Assembly: GCF_025698545.1 (NCBI RefSeq)
Contig: NC_068576.1
Span: 51,680,390-51,744,389 of the forward strand
Source of the DNA: Gossypium raimondii
Taxonomy: Eukaryota; Streptophyta; Magnoliopsida; Malvales; Malvaceae
Direction: 5' to 3'
DNA length: 64,000 bases
Shown here: positions 24,582 to 44,303 of the stretch, one piece after another
Layout: every line of letters starts with the position of its first letter
Position numbering within the stretch: position 1 is the first letter of the stretch
Translations under genes and position numbers: made by a program
The notes under the pieces: model-generated
What the model saw: only the letters and a program-made list of their open reading frames with translations
What the model was told of the DNA's origin: nothing
The model's database searches: none

Positions 24582-27500
24582 TGTAACACCCCTATCCCGT
24601 ATCCGTCGTCGAAATAGGGTTATAGAGTATTACCAAAATAAACAGATTAAATACATACATATCATATTATTATTTAACATTCATGTCGAATATTATTCAT
24701 AAAGTCCCTTATGAGAGCCCTCGAGGCTCAAATTTCACTTTAGAATCGAATCGGGACTAAATCGAAAACTCAGAGAATTTTTCGCGAAATTTCAAAATTT
24801 TCCAAGGTGCAGGGGACACATGCCCGTGTGGTCGGGCCATGTGAGCCACACGGCCAAGTGACACACCCGTGTCTTAGGCCGTGTGGTATTTGAAGTAGGG
24901 CACACAACCGTGTCCCCATCCCGTGTAACTCACTGACTTGCAATACATTTAAGTGCAGGGGTCACACGACCAAGCCACACGCCCGTGTGATCAATTCTGA
25001 GTATTCTGATTTGAAATTTTAAGATGCAGGGGACACACAGCCAGAACACACGCCCATTTGCTAGGTCGTGTGACACGCCTGTGTCTCTACCCGTGTGGAC
25101 AAAATAAGGTCATTTCCAAGCCTTATTCCTCACCTAATTTCATCTCCCACCTACATAAACACTTAAACACATTCACCAACCAATTCAAGACATTTAAACC
25201 AAGTCAAAACCAAGTCTTATGCATGATATATTAGTACCTATGATCAAATGTCCAACTTACCAAGATAGCCTAATACTTATAAGTATGTTTTACCAAATAC
25301 ACTATCATAAACTAATATCCAATATACTTATATGATTTTCCTCATTCAACCCTTTAAACATACCCATCAAGCATATTAAGACTATTTACATATCAAAACA
25401 TATAATTTAATAGCCATTCCAATGGCTAATTTCAACAAACATTACATTGCCATCAATGGTAACATTTAACCTATACATGCCATTATTACCAAAATTAGTT
25501 TACTATTTATTTATACCGAAAAGTCCAGGGGATAATGTGATGTAGCTCTGACCAGCTTCTAACCTTTACAAGCCTCCGAGTACTATAAAACAGAGGAAAT
25601 AAAACAGAGTAAGCACTTAATGCTTAGTAAGTTCATATAACAGGAAATTAATTTACCATTCATTTACTTATATAATAAACATGCATAATACATCCAAAAG
25701 CAATTTGGCAATTAGCCTAACACATATAACCTCAACAAACATGTTAGTCATGTATTTTATGTGAATAACAAGAATAAGGATGAGCTCATCAGGTATCGAG
25801 TTTCCAAGTATTTCATGCATATACAGATAATAGTTTCATTTTGATTTCACATGTTCTCATGTCAGAATTTCACCCGTTAAATCATTCGAAATCTCGATGG
25901 ATACTTGGGTAGTACACCTGAAGTGTACAATGCTATAAATCTATCAATTCATATCCGAGAGTGCTTTTATGAGCACTTAATCAGAAAGCTCTCTCTCAAG
26001 CACTATAACGAGAAGCTCATTGAGCCTTGTAATAGGAAACTTATCTGGGCAATATAATAGGAAGCTCACAAAGAGCCTATAACGGGTAGCTCCGAAGAGC
26101 AATCAACGGGTAGGAAGAGCAATTAACGGGAAGCACCTGATAGCCATATAACGAGAAGTTCAAGCGAGCACTGACGGGAAGCTCATAAAGAGCCTTTAAT
26201 CTGAAAGCTCACGAAGAGCCATATAACAGGACGCTCATAAGAGCTGCGGTGTGACCACAACACATGTAGGGTCACAACTGATCGGGATGCTCCGAAGAGC
26301 TATTAACAGGAAGCTCGCAAGAACACTATAACAGAAAGCTTGAAAGGGCTTGTAACGGGACTCTTTCGAGCTACGGTATGTCCGCAACATATGCAGGACC
26401 ACTACCATTTCGGGAAACAGAACCCTGTATCCATCAAATCTCATTATCCAAACGGGACTTGTTTATCTATCAGAGATTTTTAGTTATGAAATCAATTACA
26501 TACACATATATGACATTTTCACAATTTACATATTCAACACTCATTATAAGTATATAAATATACACAATTAAGTTACATGAACTTACCTCGACAATTGTTC
26601 GTGACTTGTAAACTACGTTTTTCATCTATCCAGATCTATAGGAGTAAATTTAATATAAATTTAATACAATTTACATTCAATCCAATCCAAGTCACATCTT
26701 AGGCAAAATTACCATTTTTCCCCTATACTTTTAATTAATGACGATTTCATCCCTAGGCTCGGAAAATGAAATTCATGAAATTTAATCCTTATCCCAAGCC
26801 TAGATATTTTCATATATATCAATATCAGCCTATGAATTCCATGAAATTTCAGAATTTTCCATGAATTCAACAACTTTTCAATTTAATCTCTAAATCATGA
26901 TTTCATCCAAAATCCTTTAATAAAATACCTTTAAATATCCATCAACATCTCAATTTCATCATCTAATAACTAAAATCATATAAACTTATCAATGGTATCT
27001 TCCAAAACTTTCAACAAAATCAAAAACTAATGAAATGGTTAGTTGGACCCAATTGTAAAAGTCTCAAAACATAAAAATTTCAAGGAAAGAGCAAGAACTA
27101 AACTTACATGAAGCAAATATTAAAAAACCAGCTTAAACCCTCTTTAATGGATGTTTTATTACTGAAAAATGATGATGAAAATGTCTAGAATTTAAATTTC
27201 CCTTTTATTTCACTTAAATTTAGAAGAAAATTACAATTTTGCCCTTATTTCACATCAATTCCTTGATTTTTCTATGCTTATGCCGCCTCAGCCATCCCAT
27301 GTGGGTCCAATTCCCTTTTAGTCCTTCTTTATTTACTATTTAGGCTATTTAATCACTATTTCTTTAATTAGCAAGTTTTGCACATTTTACAATTTAGTTC
27401 TTTTTAATTAATTAACTACCAAAACATTAAAATTTTCTAACGAAACTTTAATACTACCATAATGACAGCCCGTAAATATTTATAAAAATATTTACGGCTT

Positions 27501-27701
27501 GGTTTATAGGACCGTGATCTCGATACCTCTTTTCTGAATCACTTAACCTAATAAAACCTTATAATACACAAATTACTAATTTAAAATTATTTTAAAAACC
27601 ACATTTGGCTCATAAATATTAAATAATATAAATTTACGAGCTTATTTTCTAGATGGTCTCGAACCACTGTTTCCGACATCACTGAAAATCAGGCTGTTAC
27701 A
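24582..27701 (-). mobile_element. Solo LTR of a gypsy-like family (TGTAACA...TGTTACA)
   Basis: On the plus strand the segment begins TGTAACACCCCTATCCCG and ends CAGGCTGTTACA. On its own strand it therefore starts TGTAACAGCCTGATTTTCAG and ends GGGATAGGGGTGTTACA, matching the ends of the LTRs at 41419-44303 and 53729-58410. The flanks are TTTAC (24577-24581) and TTTAG (27702-27706), a target duplication with one mismatch. No internal coding part or PBS is present, so it is a solo LTR left by recombination. It contains clusters of ACACGGCC and CCGTGTG motifs (24820-25100) and a minisatellite (25965-26385). Confidence 0.8.
25965..26385. repeat. Minisatellite inside the minus-strand solo LTR
   Basis: Variants of AACGGGAAGCTCATAAAGAGCC recur about 15 times at roughly 20-30 bp spacing with many substitutions. 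GAAGCTC and AAGAGC are inverted relatives, so each unit is partly self-complementary. The array lies in the same relative part of the LTR as different minisatellites in related LTRs in this window. Confidence 0.75.
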
Positions 27702-28244
27702 TTTAGTCTCACGTCTCACGTCTCACCACAATAATTGCATGGTCAAATCCATAATAAACTCCGGGAGCCTCTACCAGTCCTTTCCTTCTTTAGAATAGGG
27801 CTATGGTAGAGTGGAACCAAAGTCTAAATATTAGTAGGTTTGAAATTGACTAGAAATTTAGAGTTTTATATTTAGGTTAAGTTCCTTCTATAATTTATTT
27901 TTAGATTTGAACTTGATTAAACTTATGCGTATTGAAGTTTAAGCTTAGCTTGATAATTAAACTTAGGGTCAATAATATATCTTAAGTGTAGTAATGTAAT
28001 TTAATAATATAAAAATATTCAATATATATAATGGAAAGTTCAATAAAACTGTGAGTTGTTCAAGCCGAGTATTACTTTGGGGGAAGCCAAGAATTTTTTT
28101 AGGAGAGCTAGGATTATGCTATATATTTATATGGGTGTTAAAATATAATTTCATCGTTACATTTTGATTTATGTTTTTATAGTTTTTTGAAGAATTAAAT
28201 CAAAATTTATTATTTTTTGGAGGGCCAAACTATAGTGTTAACAT

Positions 28245-28697
28245 TAGAGGTGCTCATGGGTCGGGCCGGGTTCGGGCCAGGCCCATAAAAAATTTCGGTC
28301 CGGCCCGAAATATGGGCCTAAAATTTTGCCCAGGCCCGGCCCAGGAAAAAAATCATAAGCCTGGGCCTGGCCCGGCCCAACCTATTTTTTAATAAATACA
28401 AAAAATTTATTTTAAAAATTAAAAAAATTTAAAAAGTACTTTTAAAATTAAAAAATAAAAAAAGTATTTTAAAAATATTTTAAAATTAAAAAAATTTTAA
28501 AAATAAATATATTTATTATATCGGGCCGGGCTGGGCCCGGGCCAAAAAAGTGGTGCCCGAGGCCCGGCCCGTTTTCTAAACGGGCCTCATTTTTTTACCC
28601 AAGCCCATATTTCGGGCCTATATTTTTACTCAAACCCTCCCATATTTCAGGCGGGCCATCGGGCCGGGCCGGGCCTCCCGGCCCATGAGCACCTCTA
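28245..28697. mobile_element. hAT-type MITE, 453 bp, GGGCCGGG-rich ends
   Basis: The left end reads TAGAGGTGCTCATGGG and the right end is its inverse, CCCATGAGCACCTCTA. The flanks GTTAACAT (28237-28244) and GTTACCAT (28698-28705) form an 8-bp target duplication with one mismatch, as expected for hAT elements. Subterminal regions are packed with GGGCCGGGC and GGCCCGGCC, while the middle is AT-rich. It has no coding capacity. A second copy lies at 57585-58031. Confidence 0.85.
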
Positions 28698-28705
28698 GTT
28701 ACCAT

Positions 28706-30475
28706 GTATTAACTTATGAATTTATATATTTTAGCAGATGTAAAATAGAAATTTTTCCATTTTTTAAAGGGATAGGTAGGCACTAGTATCACTAAACTTG
28801 AATTCAACTCGACGATTACCAAATCAAATTCAATTTTTTTCGAATCAAAACTCAAATAATTTACGAACATGAATATCTCATTTACCCATCTAGAAATTGA
28901 TAATAAGGCAAATTAAATACCCTAAAATGTTATTTGGACCTAACAATTAGCATCTAATCGATACACCTTATTTGTAATAATTAATATCCAGATTCTTAGT
29001 TTTCAATTATGGAACTTCCACAGTGAAAACATTTTGTTTTAAGTTGTTGTTATTGAAGCTTCCGATTTTGTCATGCTTTTGGAACATAAGAAGTGAATTA
29101 CATAATGGTAAAAGCTCTGTTCCCTCTTACATGAATCCCAATTGAAGTCAAAGAATATTCCAACACTGAAAGAAATTGGATCGAGGGAATTGGGCTCTAA
29201 ATTCCACGGCTTCGCTTAACTGAGTGATGCTGTGGGTTAGGTAGCAGGGCCCATTTTTGTTAAGGGTTGCTGTCATCACAATACAAACAAAATGTGAAAA
29301 AAGGTGATTGCTTGTTCAAGGGTTGGCCCTGAATCTCTTTGGATTTAGTTGAGTAAACGACACTGATGTTCACAAGATTCATTCCTTTTTTGTTCTGTGT
29401 TTTCCTTTTTTATTCCTTTGGGTACAAAATCATTTTTTCCTTCTTCTTGTGATAAAGATAATGGACAGTAGAAAATAACAGATTCAAATGTCCAAGAATA
29501 GCCCAAGCCACCGTCTCTTTGGCCCGTAAAATCATAACTTGAAATCTGTGGGCCGTCCATCTCATACTTCCTAACACGGACAAATTCCAAGATGCTTTCA
29601 CTTCAATCAAACATAAGGTTTTAAACCATGACAGTAATGCTACATATTGATGCTGGTATATTTTGTGTATTATTTTGAGTTGGTAAGGTTTTACCAACTG
29701 ATTCACCGACCAAAATTTACATTGAAACAATTTTTTGTTTTATTTTTTCGTTTCGATTGATTGTTACATTCTGAGATATCAATACGAAATTGACTTATTT
29801 TAAACCCCCCAACAACAATAATACGTTAGCTGATTGTAAAAAACCATGGACTTTGCGGACTCGCATTGAAACGACAATAAATCGTACATAATGAAAAGGA
29901 AATTTCACATTTAAAGAAAAAAACAGAAACATTGGAAAAGCAAAACAAGATTATAAATCTCAACATCAGCAAACAAGGAATGGAACAAACAATATGGCTA
30001 CGTCGTTTGCGCTTCTGAATAGAATTAAAAAGGATGTGGCAACCATGGAATTGTCTCGACTTGTTAGAAATGGGCTACTTATGGAAACAGGACGGTGGTC
30101 CATACAGGACCCCAGCATTGACACAATTGCTTCAACGCAGAGGATACCCATTTCTAGACCCCATGAAACTAACAATACACTCCTCCCTTCCTCCTTTTGC
30201 TTCCCACTAGTTTCCAAACCACCACAGCAAAAAAAGGTCGTTGCTGGCTTGTGCACCCAAAGCTAAAAAAACACCAACATTGCAGGCCCATCCGACATTG
30301 CCAACTGCTATATGGGGCTATGTCAATTTCCAATTTGGAGTTGGCCCCACAATCTTATAATCTAGGACAAAGATCATTAAGACCAGGAAACATATACGAC
30401 TGGACTCATAACACAACATGGTTCACACAGATAGGATTAATGAAATGTAAGGAAATGATTTGAGAAACAAAAATT
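28706..30475. other. Intergenic region, nothing recognised
   Basis: Overlapping open frames of 80-106 codons at 29345-29730 (minus) and 29966-30463 (both strands) lie here. None resembles a family I know and they contradict one another, so none is called. The right end borders the 3' untranslated region of the minus-strand demethylase gene. Confidence 0.45.
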
Positions 30476-30495
30476 AAGGCCGCATTACTCTGCAT

Positions 30496-30501
30496 TTTAT
30501 T
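30496..30501 (-). terminator. Likely polyadenylation signal of the JMJ13-like gene
   Basis: AATAAA is present on the minus strand about 560 bases after the stop codon of the demethylase gene, within GCTTAAATAAAATGCAG. It would end a 3' untranslated region of roughly 580 bases. No transcript evidence is available. Confidence 0.4.
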
Positions 30502-30870
30502 TAAGCAGTGTACAACATTGCTACAGAAAAACGAATAAAGAGCCTAGTAGGGGAAGCAGCAGACTTCTAAAAATTAGAGGTTGTGGAATGCCCAATTTCC
30601 TCCGTAAGAATTAAGATTTGAGTGGCGAACAAATTTACAAACGTAAATTTTACAAACCCGAATTCTACTTTTCAGCTTTTGCTGCATTAAGGTTGGTTCT
30701 CCAGCCATCGAAGGAAAAACACCCCGGGCCTGAGTGAGAACCATAAGAATCACATCTAGGACGTGCAATTTGCCCCAGTTTTGGAGGCCTGCACAAAGAA
30801 TAAAAATATTAATGTTCTAAGCTTGGTTAATCTTCCGCTGCTATCCCTTAGTTGAATCGGTCATTTGGAA

Positions 30871-31057
30871 TTTTATTGTTAGAACCCCCATCCAAGTCAA
30901 GCTCCAGAGTCAGGACCCAATCACCAGCCATCAGTTTCCGCACATCTATATCTTTGGAATTTTATTGTTAGAATCCCCATTTACAAGGAATGAAGTTAGC
31001 CAAGTCAATCTCCAGAGTCGGGACCCAATCACCAGCGATCAGTTTCTGCACATCTAT
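30871..31057. repeat. Imperfect tandem duplication in the JMJ13-like 3' UTR
   Basis: The phrase GGAATTTTATTGTTAGAA occurs near 30870 and again near 30956. Both are followed by CCAAGTCAA, CTCCAGAGTC, GGGACCCAATCACCAGC (or GGACCC) and GCACATCTATA. The second copy is longer by about 20 bases and ends just beyond the stop codon of the gene. It lies outside the coding sequence. Confidence 0.7.
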
Positions 31058-31061
31058 AACT

Positions 31062-37494
<6,433 letters not shown>

Positions 37495-37899
37495 CTCATG
37501 CCGCAATGGTTGTTCGCGCGCCACCGTTTTGCCGAGATTCACCAAAACAAACAATCCAATGGAAAATGAAAACAAGAAGAAGCCGCAAAATCCGCAAACA
37601 CCAAACGTTAGGTCACGATCTTCGCCATTTGCTATCAAAACAAAGTATCAAACGTCAACCAAACTCGCCACATTCGCACAACGAGCCGCGTATACAACCG
37701 GACCTGGTCAAATTCGGAGATCCAAATCCGAATCACGAAAAGAAACGCCCAAACTATACGCGAAATTACCGAAAGTTGAAAGATGCTTTCCGGCAAATTA
37801 GACTCCGTTCGTCGGATAAATAGCAGTTTCCCGGTGGACAGAAGCAGTTTTCCGGCAAAGGCAAGAGAGAAGCAAAAATGAGAAACGGTGAGAGAAAAA

Positions 37900-40384
37900 A
37901 GGAAAAGGGTAAGGCTTGGAAAAGCGGAAAAGAAGTGCAAGAGGATGATTTACAACATTTTATAGCCAAATATTAATTAAATGAAATTAAAATATAATTT
38001 AAGAAACTCTAAAAGAAATGTAAAGAGGTGGAGTTGTGAAAGGCTGGAAAAGTGGTTGTGTTACTTGTTAGGTGTTTCAACCAAACGCCTTGCTTGCCGG
38101 CCAAAACGCGCTTTTTTGGCTTGGCGCGTTTACAAGGAACCTTCCATTCTTTGTCTCTTTTTACCTCATTACCCCTTTGAGTTATTTTACGTATGTTTTG
38201 GTTAGGGCTTTTTTGTCAATCCAAAGGGACGGTGTAATCAAAGGTTTCTGTCTGGTCCTCCGTTTGGGTCAGAAAGAAAAAGTGTGTGGAAGAATTGACA
38301 TTATCACCTGTACTCAACCCCAGAAGCTAAATAGTAAGTTTGCATCTCAATTGAATCTGACCATCAATTGAATTTAATCAAATGGACGTTTAACGGCCAA
38401 AAAAAAAAAAGTAACGAACTCCATAGATCCGGCACAAATAGCTGGCGTGTACTTGTTAATTTGAACAGCTGAGTTGTACAGTAACAGCTTCACCTACCTT
38501 CTAGTTAGGCTACCATTGGATAAGGGTGCCCTTTCCCCCCTTTTTTTTTTGTGTGTGTGTGAAATAATAAGGGTGCCCTTTCCGTACGCAAAAGGAGGGT
38601 ATTTTCGACTTCTGCAATCATTAAAGTCACCAGACGCGACTCCACAAATAAGTGTGAACTCGAAACGTGGCCCAATCAAAGGGATTGAGAAGACACGTTG
38701 CAGTAAGATGTGTTGTCGGGTTCCGCCGCTCATGCTCTGTGCTACTGTTCCGGATCAATTTTTTAAAAAATATTAGGGTTATCTTATAATATTATTTAAA
38801 AATAAAAAAAGTTAAATCAAAACAAACCAAATCATACTGAATTGATTTTATCTGAAGCAAGATTTTGACCATCAATTTTTGAAAATAATTTTATTTTATA
38901 ATTTTAAAATTTGATATAAAATTAAATGAAAATTTTAGAAATTAATACGACTGAGATAATTATAATTTTTAAATTTATACAAAATAAAATGAATATTCCA
39001 ACCAGTTAAAAAACCTTAATATAAGGACAAAGCCAACATCATTTTCGTTTTCCGTTTTTAATAATTTTTTAAGTTTGGCGGCTCTAATTATCAAAAAAGG
39101 GAGCAGTTTGGCGGCTCACTTTTACACTCAGATAGTCAATGTTAGTCTTAAGCTCGCCGGCTTAGATTCTTAGTAAGTTGGTCTTAAATATGTCAACCAT
39201 CATCGATAAATTTTTCAACATTTATATTATAAATTCGTATTTTAATTATGAAATTAAAAAAATTACTAATAAAACAATAAGAAAATGCGTAAAATTAACC
39301 ACTTTTTGTTTGACAGGAAATGACAAAAGATCCCTTTCTTTTTATTATTTCAAGTAACTGCCACAATAAAAGTACAACCATACCAACCACAGTGCTTGGG
39401 GTCTACGCTTTATGTTATTTGCCAATTCTCGACAGCTGTCAAATTACGGTAAGTTAATAAGATTACGATTCTAGAAGGTTCAGTAATTGACGAAAATGCC
39501 AGCGTGAACAGTGCCCCTTTCACAGTTTCACTTTTTGCATGTTTGGTGAGTTTATCTTTAATGTTCTAAGAGTGTGATAAAATTCGAGTTGCTGGGCCAC
39601 CTAAGAGCTTCTTAATTACATCCAAATCTTGTTTTCATGGAACCTAAAATCTTATTCAATCTGTTTCAACCTTATAAAGTTGATTCTTCCTAGTTAGCAT
39701 CCGTATTTTTTGAAACATTTGATACTTAAGATTAGTTTTATTTTTTGACAGGAAAAACTATTAATAATATAATGCAATACATGTTGATAAGAGTAACTTT
39801 CATTTTGGTGATTTCTTCTTTCTTGGGTGATGAGATAAATTTGCCTAGAAAAAGGTAATATAGGGCAGGCCACGGCTCACAAGCAAGGCATGGGGACCCA
39901 TGGTTAGTTAAAAGTTGGATGAGACTTTAGTCTCGGGTAGGCCATAAATTGGCATATAGTAGATACTTGTAGCATACAATCTTTTGATAGATTTTATGGC
40001 ACTACCTTTAATTACCACCGTCAGTTGTTATTGTTAACCAACAAAAGTGAGCAATACCAACCCAAATTGGGTAATTTTCCCAAAAGTCGATTTCCCAATT
40101 ACACCCCAAAAGATAGCGTATTAGTATGTCAACTTCAAGGGAATTTAAGTTCCAATTGGTTAAATAAAGAAAATAGTATAAAAGTCTATAGGTCATAAGC
40201 TTCCTTGAAAACCAACCTTGCTCATAAGAATTCACACCAAAGCCTCAAACCAACATTTGCTTAATTACTATCCTTTTCTTTTTTGTGTGTCACATTCTCA
40301 ATGGCTGACCCTTTAAGGGAATTTTTTTTTTTTACTATATTCTTTTCTACAAATTGCAAATTTGTATGCATAACAACCTTACAA
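37900..40384. other. Upstream and intergenic region, no supported gene
   Basis: The first few hundred bases to the right of the JMJ13-like gene should hold its promoter and 5' leader, but no clear TATA box stands out. Open frames at 37981-38776 show no family similarity. The remainder is AT-rich intergenic DNA. Confidence 0.5.
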
Positions 40385-40606
40385 ATGAGGGAGCGAGACA
40401 AGCTTGGTCGGGGATCACAACACAATCGTTGAGATTACAATCAATTTTAGCATGTTTACCAATCTAATCCGCCACTTTATTTTCTTCTTTAACAAGAAAA
40501 GAAAATTTTAATTTCCCCAAAAGAAGAAGTCAAGGAAATAATATCCTGCTCAATTGCAAAAGTATTCCAAGACTCGGATGGCAAACCTAATTTGTCACAT
40601 TTGATG

Positions 40607-41206
40607 TGTAACGTCTCAATTTTCAATGGTGTCGAAAAGTGTAGTTTTGAAACTCAATTCTGTAAATCGAGTTAGTGAAATTATGAATAAGAGAATTTAT
40701 GTGCTTAAATTGAAAACATATTAATGGACAATCAAGAAATTAAATCGAGAAAATCGTTAATTATACTTCAGGGATTAAATTGTAAGAGTGCAATTGCTAT
40801 TAAATTTTAATCTATAAAATGCTTGAGGACCCAATTAGCAATTGACCAAAGGATCTAATGGTTATTTAACCATTAAAGTCTTTAAGAGCTAGTGGACTAT
40901 GATGTTCATCCACTTAGTTTTCATTAAGAAAGGTTCAATAATTAATTAAGCATGCTTTAAAGTTAAAGTTAATTAAGCTTCATTAAATAGTTAACCATCA
41001 TATATAAGGCTGTGTGAGCGAAGAGATGAAAAATATTCATCTTTTCTCCTTCATTGTGCCGTCCAAGTGAGGAAAAGAAAAGAAAGAAGAAGTTTTGCTC
41101 TTTTTCAATTTTGTCCAAAATCCCTAAGGTACTTAAGTTGCTTCAGCAACAAATACGGCATCTCACATCTCGGATCTAATGATCAGATCGGGAGTAAGGT
41201 GTTACA
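40607..41206 (+). mobile_element. 600-bp solo LTR or short LTR element, TSD TGATG
   Basis: It begins TGTAACGTCTCAATTTTC and ends AGTAAGGTGTTACA. The flanks TGATG at 40602-40606 and 41207-41211 are a perfect 5-bp target duplication. The first 40 bases resemble the heads of the large LTRs nearby (TCAATGGTGTCG), but the element is only a fifth of their length. It could be a solo LTR of a related short family, or a large LTR with an internal deletion. An open frame inside it (41067-41273) crosses the border and is not a gene. Confidence 0.8.
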
Positions 41207-41418
41207 TGATGACACTACCATGATTGATTTCAAGAATAAATTTGGTCCACCTTTTCCTTTTGCAAATAAATAAGCATGGTGAATAGCAATTGCCTCAACA
41301 TCCTCTGTAGATGCGACATTGATATTCTCAACCAAACCATCAATCACCAAGCCATAATGGTCTCGAAAGGCACTTCTAGTGTCAAACCTGCCAGACATGG
41401 GATTGAAGGAGGCATCAC

Positions 41419-44303
41419 TGTAACAGCCTAATTTTCAGTGGTGTCGGAAATAGTGATTCGAGACCACTAAATCCGACAAGTGAGTCTTAAATTTCATAAA
41501 TTAATAATTATGGGTCAAGTGTGAATTTAGAAGAATTTTTGAATTAGTGAAATTTGTGATTTAAAAAGAATTTAATAGGTAAATTGGGTCTAAAACACGG
41601 TGTCAAGACATCGAGTTCATAAGCGGAGCCATAAATATTTTTATAAATATTTATGGAATGTCATTGAGTTAGTATAAAAGTTTCGTTAGAAAATTTTAAC
41701 GTTTGGCTAGTCAATTAACTAAAAAGGACTAAATTGAAATAGTGTAAAATTTGTTAAATTGTGATTAAATAGCTTAAGTGACTAATGAGGAGGGATTTAA
41801 AAGGAAATTAGACCCAAAATTATATGGGCTGGACGGTTGGGCAAGAAAAATCAGCAGGAAAGTAAGGAGAAATAAGGGCAAAATTGGAAATTTTACAAAT
41901 TAAATATATAAAACAAAGATAAAAGTGAAAAATCTAGAGATATCATCATTTTTCTTCAGCCAAAACGCAATAGGAGAGATTTTTCAAGCTGTTTTTTCAT
42001 ATTTTTTATCATGTAAGTTCAATTCTTGCTTTTTCTTTGTAAATTTTTATGTTTTATGACTTTTACAACTAGGTCCAACTATTGAATTCATTAGTTTTTG
42101 AATTTATGAGTGATTTTTAAGTTACCATGAATAAGTTCTGGAATTTTATGATGAATTAGATTTTAAGTCTTAATTTCATTATATTATGATCTTATTAAAG
42201 TGATTTTAGTAGAAAATGATTTTTAGGGCCTAATTGTGAAAAAGTTAGGAATTGGGGTTTCGTACTGAAATTATGAATATCAAAGGCTGTTTAGTAGTCT
42301 AAAATTGTTGGATAAGGTGTTAATTGAGAAAAATTAGATCAACTGAAGGGTTAATTGAGTAGGGACCAAATTGTAAAAATTGTAAATTTTGAGGTAAAAG
42401 TGTAATTTCGAAAATTGAAAGGCATAAATTGTGAAGTAAATTAGTATTGAATTAGATGCTAATGAATGGAAAAATTTATATTATAGATCGGGAATCCGAA
42501 GATAAACGCGGAAAAGAGAAAGTATCAAGCTAGTTTCTGAACTTTTACAACTTCTACGAAGTGGCCCAGGTAAGTTCATATGGCTGAATTTTTATGATTA
42601 ATTGTTAATGTGGAAATAATATATTGTATAAATTCGTATATTGTTACTGAATTATGATTATGGTAAAAATGAGAAGAAGATGAGATTGTTAGTTCAAATT
42701 AAGGGATACGTAGGATTGAGTACACATGTTTGGCAACCAACAACGAATTGACGGATAAGTCCATGGTGGATCCATGGAAAAGTGTGAAAAGTAGGTATGG
42801 TGTTTCGGTGAAGAAAACCATACCGAGTTGTGAAAGTAGGTATGGTGTTTCGGTGAAGAAAACCATACTGAGTTATGAAAAGTAGGTATGGTGTTTCAGT
42901 GAAGAAAACCATACTGAGTTGTGAAAAGTAGGTATGGTATTTCCGTGAAGAAAGCCATACTGAGTTATAGCAATGAGAAATATTCAAGCAAATTGTGACA
43001 CCGGGCAAACGATGTACTCAACTCCGTAAGACTATCCTTAATTTGACAGGTATTTGTAAGTGCAATTGAAGCTAAATGTCGGAATAGAAGTTGACTTCTG
43101 ATATTGAGCTCGATTGGATATATTTATTATTTGAGATTGTGGTTGGCAGGAAATGTTGAATTTTTATTTGTTTGTTAATGTGGTTAGTGAAATTCTAGTA
43201 AGATTTTATTATGAGCCTGTGAACTTACTAAGCTTTCTGTAAGCTTACTGGTGTGTGTTTACTGTTTCTTGTAGATTGACGTATATATATATTTCGGAGG
43301 ATCGGATCTACAACAACGATCACACTATCTAGATTTACTCCGGTAGATTTTGTTAAACAACTTTTTTGGATTTATATGGCATGTATAGGGAATTGAAGTA
43401 AAAAGTATTAGTATGAATGACTAAGTATGCAAAATAAATTTGAATGTTATGGTTGTGTTAGATATCGAAATATATACATGTTTTTAGTTTGAAATGGTTG
43501 ATTGGTTGAACTTCATTAGCATTTAAATGAAGTAGTTGAAATACTGGAATTGGTTGTGATTTAAATTTGCAGGGAAGGTTAGATAATTATAAAGGGTTAT
43601 ATTGAATTTTTTTTTTTAAATTTGCAGTGAAATAGTTTTTTGGATATATGCATTGAGGTAACTTTGAAAAATCATAAAAAATGGTGGAAATTGAATTAGA
43701 AGCTGAGTGAGATACTAAATTAAAGCTGAATGAGTCTACTTTCACATGAAAGAAATAGAGTAAGAAAAAGAGTTGTATATTTTTAGATATTTGAATTTTA
43801 GTGAAACAGGGTCAGAATGATTTTGAGGTTCCATGTTCTGACTTTAGAAATTCATTAAAAATCTCACAGAAGGAATTATGAGTTATAATTTATATTTATA
43901 GATTCCTTGATGAGTCTATTTTCAGGAGAAATAAGTGGAAGCACCATATGAAGTCTGTACAAAGAGATAATTGAATTTTAGTGACAAGAGGTCAGGATGG
44001 TCGGTTACTGAAACAGGGGAGATTTTAACTAATAAACTGTACTAATTGGCTAAACCAAAAATTCTGAAAAATTTATGGTGAAAATATATATGAGTCTAGT
44101 TTCAGGGAAAATTTACGGATCTAAATTTCAAGTTTTGTAACTCGAGTTATAATTAAATAAGTGACTGCTGTGCAGGTGGACAGATTTGCTGTAAATAGTG
44201 AAATAAATTTTCAAACCAAGTTTTTATGCTCCGAATTAGTAAGATAAGCTAAGTAATGCCTCGTGCTCGACTCCGGCTACGGTCTCGGGTAAGAGGTGTT
44301 ACA
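41419..44303 (+). mobile_element. Solo LTR of the TGTAACAGCC family, TSD ATCAC
   Basis: The segment starts TGTAACAGCCTAATTTTCAG and ends GGTAAGAGGTGTTACA. ATCAC at 41414-41418 and 44304-44308 is a perfect 5-bp target duplication. At 2885 bp, with no internal region, it is a solo LTR. It is inserted in the RNase H part of a LINE. A four-unit minisatellite lies at 42791-42969, and several patches (for example GAATTGAATTAGA near 43690) are shared with the LTRs at 45595 and 53729. Confidence 0.9.
42791..42969. repeat. Minisatellite, 45-46 bp unit, four copies, in solo LTR
   Basis: GTAGGTATGGTGTTTCGGTG starts at 42791, 42836, 42882 and 42928. Each unit holds an inverted pair, GGTATGG and CCATAC, so each could form a small hairpin. 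The array is bounded by TTGAGTACA on the left and AACGATGTACTCAACTCCG on the right. Confidence 0.85.

Noticed and set aside
24582..27701. Possible full retrotransposon rather than a solo LTR
   Set aside because: No primer-binding site, coding remnant or second terminal repeat was found between the two ends.
29966..30463. Open frames on both strands between the MITE and the demethylase gene
   Set aside because: They overlap in opposite directions, show no recognisable domain, and lie near the likely 3' end of the demethylase transcript.
41067..41398. Open frames that look like separate small genes
   Set aside because: The plus-strand frame crosses the border of the 600-bp LTR; the minus-strand one is part of the broken LINE RNase H domain.
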